This document shows positions 49,105 through 58,492 of a stretch of DNA of 64,000 bases, piece after piece. The DNA comes from Marsupella aquatica. Its lineage: Eukaryota > Marchantiophyta. The position numbers were made by a program, and so were the translations under genes. Positions within the stretch are counted from its first letter, which is position 1. The number at the start of each line of letters is the position of its first letter. The stretch lies in NCBI GenBank assembly GCA_973895155.1, contig OZ316892.1, positions 20,770,001-20,834,000 on the forward strand, in the 5' to 3' direction. The notes beneath the pieces were generated by a model. That model had not been told where the DNA came from. It did no database searches and saw only the letters and a program-made list of their open reading frames with translations.

Positions 49105-49345
49105 CTCTGAGATGCCACCTTGCACAGGTATGAAGCCTGAACCCATGTCAGAGAGGGTCTCCAAGATGCCATCTTGCGCAGGTATGAAGCTTGAACCCAT
49201 GTTAGAGAGGGTCTCTGAGATGTCATCTTGCGCAAGTATTCAGAAGCCTGAACCCATGTCAGAGAGGGTCTCTGAGATGCCATCTTGCGCAGGTATGACA
49301 CCTTCACCCATGTCAGAGAGGCTCTCCGAGATGCCCTCTTCCTTG
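49105..49345. repeat. 54-bp tandem repeat, about 4.5 units
   Basis: Units start at 49105, 49159, 49213, 49270 and 49324 (steps 54, 54, 57, 54 bp). The plus strand reads an 18-residue repeat of the form MPSCAGMKPEPMSERVSE with no stop, and the minus strand is open too. All length changes are multiples of three. Confidence 0.9.
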
Positions 49346-49352
49346 AAAGGGG

Positions 49353-50215
49353 TGTTTTTATAAAATAATATAAGCCGCAAAAACCCCACGGCAAGGGGAA
49401 GTAAGCAAAAAATGTACACATAAAGACCAAAAAAATAGAAGCAGCCAGACAGGGCACAGCCACCCTCCTACACACTTTGCAAAATCCAATGGTCCCTAAA
49501 CAACCTACATCAATCCTATCCTCGGTGCTAGCAAGGGCAGCGTGCCCCAAGAATTAGTTATGCATTGAGAAGCAACCACCTGTGGGCCAGCACAAAGAAC
49601 CGCAGTATAAGTGTAAGTCCCTGATCATTAGTCTAAATCGGGTCCCTAGATTGCTGACAGTGAACAATCCTAAGATCCCGTCTATGATTTAATCTCAACC
49701 ATTTTGCATTCAACCAGTTCCTGGCTCTTTGTAGTCTTCTATACTTCCTACCCTGAGGGAAACGCCTGCTAATAGCAAATCGGTTTGACACAATTTCTGA
49801 GAGCACCAGTTTAAAATCAAAGGCGCGCTTGTTCAGTTTGTTAGAAACTTGTTCATTTTGTGATAATCATAAAGCCCATAGAAACTGGTATGTGAGGAAT
49901 AGTCTAGCAGTGTGGGTGTGCTCCCGTCCAACAGAGGCCTCTAGTAATTCCAGAAGACCATGTCCAAAACTAAACAAGAAACCCTGACCAACTTTGAGCC
50001 CAAAGCGTCAGCATGTGGATGCAAAAGGGTATTGAAAAAATAGATGGGGGATTGTCTCCAGATGCTCCAAGCAAAAAGAGCAGATCCTCAGGTCCGCACC
50101 AATGGTAAGAGCCCGGGAGCCCATGAAAAGGCCTCCCACAATAATTCTCTAGATGAAAGTTTTAGCCCTTGTAGAGAGATCAGATCGCCATAGATTTGCC
50201 CAGCATTTCAACCAC
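49353..50215 (-). mobile_element. LINE 3' fragment (zf-RVT domain)
   Basis: Minus-strand reading includes STRAKTFI and ADLRICSFCLEHLETIPHLFF, the CX2C...ETxxHLFF signature of the C-terminal zinc domain of plant LINE ORF2. The TTTTTAT at 49353 may mark the tail. It lies on the far side of the RT fragment at 48.5-49.0 kb in the wrong order, so the two are separate insertions or a rearrangement. Confidence 0.65.
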
Positions 50216-50649
50216 TGTGTCTCTGTGTATTCAGATCTCTAGATCCTATTCCATCTCTAATATTAAGACCCTTTTGGCCTCAACATCTGGTAAATGCAAT
50301 GATCCCAATTTGAAGCAAGGATCTCATGCATTGACCCTTATGGTATTACCTGACCTTATGCTTGAGTCTCCTCGGCCTCACGGTGCTTAAGTTGTGGTTG
50401 CCGTTGACGTGGTTGACACTTAGAAACAAATTGGATTTTGTTTTTGGAAAAAATAGTCTTCCCTGGCCGTTTTGGACCGCCTTCCCTAGCTACTTAGGGT
50501 TGCAAACCCTAAATACTTTGCTAACACCAAAAGTCTTTCTTACTATTCCTTATTCAAAAAGCAAAAAATGATAAGTTTTTTACATAAACCTATATCGAGC
50601 CATTCCACATAGCCCCCTACTTAAGTGTGCAGCATCCCTGCAAACACAC
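50216..50649 (-). other. Sequence 3' of the Gypsy fragment, possible remnant LTR
   Basis: Follows the Gypsy stop codon on the minus strand, where a 3' untranslated region and LTR would lie. No second LTR is available for comparison. Plus-strand frames here are short and unsupported. Confidence 0.3.
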
Positions 50650-50812
50650 TCATTCCTGATTATAATATTGCTTCAATCGATCATGGTGCACTCTAGTAGG
50701 GAACACCTCTCCTTCAAGAGTAGCAAGGTGATTTGACCCATTAGCATAGACCTGGTGAACAACATAAGGACCCAACCATTGAGTGTGCAACTTGCCTGGA
50801 AAATGAGCATAC
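50650..50812 (-). mobile_element. Ty3/Gypsy integrase C-terminal fragment
   Basis: Minus-strand reading GKLHTQWLGPYVVHQVY, then NGSNHLATLEGE and HHDRLKQYYNQE before a TGA stop at 50652-50650. This is the conserved end of Gypsy Pol, after the integrase core. The match breaks abruptly at 50812, where another element begins. Confidence 0.85.
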
Positions 50813-50975
50813 TGTTATGACATGTAGATTACACTGTAAGTGACCATTACATTAGACCCTAATGTAATACTTAGAGATTAAGGTAGTTACCTAACCGCCT
50901 CATCATGTAACACATAAAAACTTTCACTCCTAATAGAAGTGGCATTGATGTTGGTGTAATCTATGGAGTAGAACA
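50813..50975 (+). repeat. Putative short 5' LTR of a third Copia element (Copia-3)
   Basis: About 163 bp starting TGTTATGA and ending GTAGAACA, placed exactly between the broken Gypsy frame and a PBS-like sequence. A matching 3' LTR was not found, so the call rests on position and end dinucleotides. Confidence 0.45.
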
Positions 50976-50977
50976 CG

Positions 50978-50990
50978 TTATCAGCACGAG
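50978..50990 (+). other. Copia-type PBS-like sequence
   Basis: TTATCAGCACGAG, a phrase commonly found just after the 5' LTR in plant Copia elements of the gag type seen downstream. Confidence 0.45.
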
Positions 50991-51421
50991 CTGGTGGAGG
51001 GCATTAATTTTTTGTTAGGAGAGATGGTAGTGAACCCAATTAACCTTGGATTGATCAAATCCAACATGATTTGTTTTCTTGCAGCCGAACCAATGATTTG
51101 CAATCGATTGTGTTACAAGGGATTCATTAAATTGGATCGACCAAATCAAGGAAGAAGAAAAGTTTCCCATAGTGGGGCAGTTACTTCAATCAAGAGCAGC
51201 CCCATCCAAGGGAAATTTGATTTTGCAGATTCCAGCTTCAAAACGATAGCAATATATTTGATAAAGCACGTGCAACAAGGCAAGGGATTCCATCACCCTT
51301 ACATGCATTTTCAATCGCAAACAAATTACAAATCCATCATACTTATTATTTGTATCACTTCCCGACAGAAACTGAAAGGATACAGCCAACCCTTCATAAA
51401 GCACAAACAAAATTTCATCCA

Positions 51422-51640
51422 ATGAATTCCATGGAGAAATTGCATTTCCAGGCACTGTCAATAGATGGACTTAATTATCTATCTTGGTTGTTGGACATTG
51501 AGGCACATCTCGCGTCCAAAGATCTACAAGACACCATATTGACAAAGTCAAAGTCAAATTCTAAGCTCCACGACGACCCAATGAGTCAAGGGAGCTGTGG
51601 CAAAAAAGCCAAATACAAAGAATCCTTGTTTCTGATCTGC
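51422..51640 (+). pseudogene. Copia-3 gag N-terminal fragment
   Basis: From ATG 51422 or 51431 the frame reads LHFQALSIDGLNYLSWLLDI, then EAHLASKDLQDTIL. This is the opening domain of plant Copia Gag (FxxLxIxGxNYLxW...DTI). It loses similarity after about 60 residues. No pol region follows. Confidence 0.7.
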
Positions 51641-54000
51641 ATGATCTATTTAGGTTGCCACCAAAGCAACTTGGATTGTATATCATGGCAGTGGATAGGA
51701 AACGATGTGATAGCATTACACATTAGTGACTCTTAAGGTCCTTAGTTTGTTATTAGTGAGGATGTAGAGATCCTCACATGAGCATTTGACTCATTTATTT
51801 GTGATTTGCCCCATCAGTAGTAGTAAGTTTTGGGCCCCCTCTCTTGGGTCCCCATGACCATTCAATTGGAGATTATGTATTTTCCTCCTCTTGGCAAGGT
51901 GGGTGGGGGGGGGATCGGGGATTCACTCTAATTCAAGTCTCATGCTGTGTACTATGTTTTGGGTCTAAGATAACCCCCTAAGGCAAAAGCAGAAACTTCT
52001 CCTATGTGTAAACCTTTTCTAACATTTTAGAGAGGTGAGAGTTGTCAGTGTTAGGTATTCTTGTTATGGTGGTTTCAAATGGAACCTTATTGAATTTGGT
52101 TTGAGCAAAGGGGCAACAAATGTTCAAACCAAAGTTTTAGAAGTATCTTGCCTCATGAAATTGATGTCAGAATTGTATTTAAAAATAAAAATAAAACTTG
52201 TTGATCACAATAATAGTTACTAAAAGCATCCCCTAAATTCTTCACAGTGTTATGACACCATAGTTAAGTCCCAACCTAGCTAACCATGGTTGGAAACCTT
52301 GTACCCCTTCATACCATATATATACATCCAAGGGAGAAGTTGAGATTCAGTTGGAGATTCAAGTTGCCTCTTACTCCAAAAATATTTTCATTTCCCCTAT
52401 GCTTTTCAACTTTTAATTTGCCTCATCAGTACTAATGAATTTTTGGCCTCCTTGGTCCCGTGACCCTTCAATTATTTATGAGCACCCCATTGTTAAAAAC
52501 TCACAATATTGCTCTTCTACAGGCCTGGATGCCACTGTGGATATATGCCACTGCAAATTAAATCTTCTCCCTGCTTTCTGCCCACAAAGCATCTCCCTCC
52601 AGTTGGAGATTATCTCTTATTCATGTCTCATATCACGTACAATGTTCCGGGTTATAAATAACCCCCTTGCTAGCTTTGTACTACATCAATCATATGATGA
52701 CATGAAACATAATTATTCTAATTAAAAAAACCCTTTCTTTGTGCTACTTACCTGAGACATCTTCCTTTAAATCAATTAAAACCCTTTTCTTTGTACGCAA
52801 TGGGTTAAGAGAATAAGTGACCCCCCAGTTTGCTCCAAGAACAGTGTGACTAAGGTACCTCATGACACTCAGGCACAGACTTCCTTACATTGTATATTTG
52901 CTATTGGGCTTGATGGTGCAAATTGGACATTGATACCCAAACTTTTGTCTTGGACATGGCAAGGTCATTTCCCACAAGGGAATGAATCCATGCCAGGACC
53001 ATACTTAGCTTCATGAAGGAACCTCCTCAAACCAATGCAAGCCAGGTATGTTACCACTCAAACCATTTTGTTTGCCGTTGTTGTTCAGATTCACCTATTT
53101 GGTTCAATATGTAAAAGTCCCTATATTGATTAGAATAAATCAGGTGCCAAATGTCTGAAAGGTAGTTACAGAAGAGTTAACTGGCTGTCTTTTGCATCAA
53201 AGTTCTCATGAGGTCATCAGGAGTGCACCAGTAATCAAAGTGGCCACAAAATGACCTATGCCCTAACCATTTGAGCTGTTATTGGTTGTTTAATTCATCA
53301 CTACTATAGTATGAAGTCACTACTAAAGAAAAAAGCCATGAATTGATTGGCAATAGGATGCATGCTTGAACTACTTACTGAGTCAATTAAGCAAATGGTT
53401 ACTAACTTTGCTAAATGTTTACCGGACTAAGAAATTGCAAAGTGTCTAGTTAGTAGCAATAATTAAATCTTTGCGTAATGGCGCCTAATCGAATTGTTTG
53501 GAATTCTGAAATCACACACTGGAACATTTCCAATCTCATCTAAAAATGGGTTTGACTTGTTTTTGGCTTTCTATTACTTGGCAAAATACAAAGTGATGGA
53601 TGCGAAGTGTCCAAAGGATGGAGGATGTATCATTTTCAATTACAAGTTTCACTTTTCAAATTTGTCCTAGGCATCATTGTCTCAAATATGATGTATATCA
53701 TATTTCATGCTCGGTAAGTTCCACCTAAGTAATATTGTTGTATAAGTATAAGGATGTCTTTATTAAGCTAAGTATGATGCACTTAATTTGATTTCAACCG
53801 TTATAAGTATGTTCCAGAGTAAGCTTTTTAATCATAGAAAATCAACTATTTCAGTTGTGCAATTATAAGACCCCAAAGCCCAACTTGACTCTCCAAACAT
53901 ATATACAAGAAACAAGTTGGGCATCATGTAGCCCCGCATGTAGCTTTTCTGAGCAAAGATTGGTACTAGTAATGGCAGCCATCTTTTGCGCAACATCTTT
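51641..54000. other. Spacer with a diverged direct repeat
   Basis: Blocks near 51800-51980 and 52415-52680 share CATCAGTA..A(G/A)T, TTGG(G)TCCC(C/G)TGACC.TTCAATT, GTTGGAGATTAT and TAACCCCCT in the same order. They could be old LTRs of Copia-3 or another element. No gene seen to 54 kb. Confidence 0.4.
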
Positions 54001-54540
54001 TGAGCAACACATATTTTTTACTTAACGACATTTTTTATTTAACAACACTGTAAAATAATGCAACGATGTATTTATCCAACAACATCTTTTGTGCAACGGA
54101 GACTTGATAACATATATCACTCACGACATCACTTTACTTATGAACCATTTTGTACTTAACAACATATATCACTCAAGACATCACTTTACTTATGAATCAT
54201 TTTGTACTTAGCAACATATATCACTCACAACATCACTTTACTTATGAACCATCTTGTACTTAACAACATATATCACTCACGACATTACTTTACTTATGAA
54301 CCATTTTGTACTTAACAACAACTTTATACCGTCTTAACAACATCTTTTTTCTTAATGATATCTTGGGCGTTGTGACATCTTTTGTCTCAACATCTTTTTT
54401 CTTAACGACATCTTGGGTGACACGACATCTTTTCTCTTAACAACATCTTGAGCATCACGACATCTTTTCTCTAACTTGACGACATCTTGGGCGTCACGAC
54501 ATTTTTTTCTTCACGACATCTTTTGTGCAGCGCACGGGTA
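54001..54540. repeat. 52-bp satellite-like array and related short repeats
   Basis: Four units of 52 bp at 54109, 54161, 54213 and 54265 (AACATATATCACTCACGACA plus 32 more), highly similar. On both sides are looser copies of ACGACATCTTTT and AACAACATCTT words out to about 54540. Confidence 0.9.
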
Positions 54541-55240
54541 TTGAGCTCGTTGATAAATCAAATGAGGCAAGTGAGTGGTTTAAAACTTGAATCTGCTACA
54601 CTTTTGCATCGATCATTCTCTTATTCACTCCCCTTGCCATCAATTAGAAATGGCCAAAATTAGAATGGTGCCCAGATACAACTTTTGGTATTTTAAATTT
54701 TATAAATCTACTACTTTGCGTTCTTTCTATGACAAGATTTCCATGTTTTATTTCAGAAGCACTAGTGCCTTCCACCAAACAAAGCCTTGGCTTTGTATAC
54801 AAAAATGCAAAAGATTAGCCTTCATAACCAAACAGCTTTGAAGCCTAGTAAATGCCCACTTTATTCCAAGGTCAGTCTTAGTGCTTAAGATAGGGTTTTG
54901 AGTTTGGAAATAAGCTTTGTGATTGATTGGGTTGATTTTGTAGCATAAGTTAAAGAGACTTTTAATCTAGATATAGGAATGGAGGTATGGCTCATCTTGG
55001 TATTGTTTTTTTCAATCTAATTGACTTAGGCCCCCTGTAGAGGCCCTTCCCTGGAAAAAACAGAATTTGACCCCTTTAATAATTCTTTTAGGTCTCGCCA
55101 TGCAATAAACTGGTGACAGTATTCATGCCCCTTGTGCCTCCCAACCTCCCCCCCCCCTCCCCCCCTAAAAAAAATTTTGAAAAATAAAACTGGTCTATCT
55201 TGAGAGCCACAACTTCAAAATTTGAAAGTTTTGGGAGGGA
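54541..55240. other. Spacer
   Basis: AT-rich, with C runs at 55148-55163. The frame 54587-54841 is not recognisable. Confidence 0.4.
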
Positions 55241-55244
55241 AATG

Positions 55245-56660
55245 CGTGGGGTTTAGGGTTTTGCCACATTGAGTGTTTTGCGGCCAATGGTGCCACCATT
55301 TAGGGTTTTGCCGTCCCTGTACCACCGTCGCTGGGATTTGCTCTTAGGCCCAGAATAGGCCTCGACAACTTGTGCTGACTTAGCGAGAGCACCCGATCTG
55401 AGCAGTTGCACATACTTTGAATGTCTTCAATCGATCGGATGTCTCTTTATTCTTGCAAATGCATGCTCTGCTTGCGCGCCAGACTTAGGTTTGAGCTTTG
55501 GAGTGCAGAAACTACACTTCCTTGAACAAATGCATTGAATTGCAGAGAATGTGCATCGAAATTGCAGTTCTGTTCATTTTCTCTGCAATTCAGGGTTTGG
55601 AGACCTGGCTGGGGGGCCTGCTATTTATGATTTGCTCTCAAGGACTCGAATCCTGTGGTACGCTTGTCTCTGTATTCCATCAAATGTAAAGCAGCTAGCC
55701 TAGTTTTCCCTATGGGTCATATAATACGTGCTCATTAGTTTCTGTCTTCTCTGGTGTTGCAGGCAAAGTGTGCTCATTGTGGCCGCTGCTGTCATGTTTT
55801 CTACATCATCTCTCGAAGGGACTCATTCTAGCTATTCTTTCCGGGGGTCCCTGTCCTCTTTTGTCTGCTGCAAGTGAATCTGCGTTTGACTTCTTTCTGT
55901 TTTGATTCTAATCTTGTTGAACATTTGTCTGTGTACGTATTCCAATGTTACAGCAGCCTAGTTTCTCTGTTTGTCATATTGTGCTCATTAGTTTTTGTCT
56001 TGTTTTCTATTGCAGGCGAATTGTGGTCATTGTCGCCTCTGCTGTAATGTATTCTACACCATCTCTTTAACGGACCATAAAGTTTTGCGGCCTATGGGGC
56101 CACCGCTTTGGGTTTTGCAATCTTTGTATCACTGTTGATGGGATTTGCTCTGAGGCCCAGAACAGGCCATGGCGAGGGTTTTGCAGGTCAATAAGTCAAA
56201 CTTGTGCTGACCTATCGAGAGTTCTCCGGTCTGAGTAGTTGAAACTCTAATGTCTACGATCGATCGGAAGGGTCATTATTTTTGCAAACGCGTACTCTGC
56301 TTGCCAGACCAAGGAAATTTGAATTTTTGAGTGCAGAAATGACAGTTCCCTTAACAAATGCATGGAATTGCAGAGAATGTGCATCGAATTTGCGTTTGGT
56401 GACCGGACCGGAGGGACTTCTATTTACGATTTGCTCTCAAGGACTCCAATCAGTTGTACGCTTGTCTATGTATTCAAATGTTAAATGGGTCTCTTTGTAC
56501 GCGCACATTAATTTCTGTCTTGTCTTGTGTTGCAGGCGAATTGTGCTCATGTTGGCTGCTGCTGTAATGTTTTCTACATCATCTCTCGAAGGGACTCATT
56601 TGGGCTGTTAAGCTTTCCGGGGGTCTCTGTCTTCTTGTGTCTGCTGCAAAGGAATCTGCG
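55245..56660 (+). repeat. Large imperfect tandem duplication of an unidentified, possibly spliced sequence
   Basis: Block A (55245-55895) and block B (56060-56660) align along their length, starting TTTTGCGGCC(A/T)ATGG(T/G)GCCACC and ending GAATCTGCG. A third partial copy, only the last part, lies at 55935-56055. In all three, a TTGCAG acceptor-like sequence precedes a conserved stretch. It reads AKCAHCGRCCHVFYIISRRD in block A, with related Cys-rich readings in the other two. Upstream parts differ by many indels that break any single frame, so it is either non-coding RNA or a decayed tandem gene. No family recognised. Confidence 0.6.
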
Positions 56661-57282
56661 TTTGTCTTCTTTCTGTTTGGACTGTTTGGACTCTAATCCT
56701 GTTGAACGTTGCATGAAAGTCTCTTTTCTAGGCTCTTTCTTCCTGCCTGGAAAGCTACAGTACATTAATAATATGTTCTCGATTGCTCTGTTCAGCTTTG
56801 TCCTTGAAAGCTACCCGTGCCGTGCTACATCTCAATCTTTGATAATTTTACATGCTGCTTACATTGCAATGATATCCACGCAATATCCACGTAACAGATC
56901 CGCGTGGATATTCCAATGATTTTACATTTCACTGATGCTATACCACAGCCATTTTCAACCATTGATGTACAAACAGCTGTATGCATCGTAAGGATTATTG
57001 CATCGACATCTAGTCTCGCAACTCAAGTGTAATGTAGACTTTGCACTGTATTCATTCAGTGACGGTGCATTCTATTTTTCACTCAGAACTGAAGGTGCAT
57101 TCTGGGACCGGGCATTTTATACTTTATATTTTTGCACTCGTGAACTCTGCCGTTTGGCTTGACTTCGCACTCATTTCCAGTGCAATGGTCCACGCTGCGC
57201 ATTTGCACCTTAGAGGCAATTCTCTGTGTTAAATACGCGCTTTTGCACCTACTGCGAAAGCAAAAAGTTCTCCTGTGTAACC

Positions 57283-57438
57283 TGTGACTAAAGCATACGC
57301 GCTCAAACATAGGAAAAATACAAATGCACAATGCAGTGAATAGAATGAGGAGACCGTGAATAGAATGAGAGGAGACCCTCAAGTAGAGGCGCTCCATCTG
57401 AGAAAAAACAAAAGGCGCAGTAGCAGCCCAAGCGATCA
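57283..57438. repeat. 136-bp dispersed repeat, copy B
   Basis: Near-identical to 40852-40987 but with a 20-bp tandem duplication (GAATAGAATGAG(A)GGAGACC occurs twice). Same orientation as copy A. Confidence 0.9.
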
Positions 57439-58492
57439 TAGTTTGAGGCAGACCTTCAATGGACCAGAGAAATATATTTGAGCACCGTGCTCAAGGTATA
57501 CATCTGAGACATTACGTGTCTGACGTCCGAATGTCTTGCTGTGGAGTTTATAACCTGAGATGTTTTGCGGTGACATCCTGAAAGACTGCAATATTGGCCC
57601 TGCTTCCTTTGATTCGCAGTGATGATACTTCAGGAAAGTTTTGTTCTTTAATTGCTTCAGCACGTTGTCTTTCGATATTATTCGGTACCTTTCGTAAGAT
57701 CTTGGTATAATGCTGGGTTCATACCAAAGTGGTAGAATCGGGAGTTGAACGTAGAATCAGCGCTTGAGTATTGAGTGTTTGCATGTTCAAGTCCTTGGAA
57801 GCTTCTAATATTTGATGTTTCGAGTTGTATGGACATGAGACTCATCACCATCGCGAAATACTTGCACAAAGTAGCCATCCAGAAGCACGACGCAGATAAT
57901 CCCATGGGTCTAACCTAGTTCGGACATATTGGAAAATTGGGTATCTGGATTTTAGCTCAAAGTCTGACCTGGAAAGCATTTGTGGCATATATACATGCGA
58001 GGGCGGTCGAATTCGAACAGTTAGAAACAGGCCATGCAATAAATTGGCAAATGTTGTCTTATCGCATATTTGGATGATCGTTGTGATCAGAGTTTTCTCT
58101 AGGATGCGGTAGGAGTTAATACTCAGATGTGTACGTAGTTTCTTACATACAAATTAATATCTTGGGCTTATCTCAGTGAATTACCGATTATAGTATTGTC
58201 TCCAAGATACTCGACCTCCAGCTAGTGTTGGCGGGTTTAGTATGGATCGAGGTCATTAAGGTGGGTATCTAGGTCAGATCATAAGCCCCCGGCTACTGAT
58301 TCTTGTAAAACCCTACTTATTCCTATAGATGCTCAGAAACAACACAATCTTTCGATGGCGCTTCGGCACATAATTAATATGTGCGAATTTTGCGGTATTT
58401 TACAAAAACTCGGAGTACTACGTACAGAGCAGTGGGGCTTCAGGACAGCAGAAACCGAGCTGCATTGTACACAAGACTTCGTAGGCGCAGCT
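57439..58492. other. Spacer downstream of the 654-aa gene
   Basis: Would include the 3' UTR of the minus-strand gene. Small minus-strand frames (57678-57905, 57436-57663) are not recognisable. No clear AATAAA was located. Confidence 0.4.
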
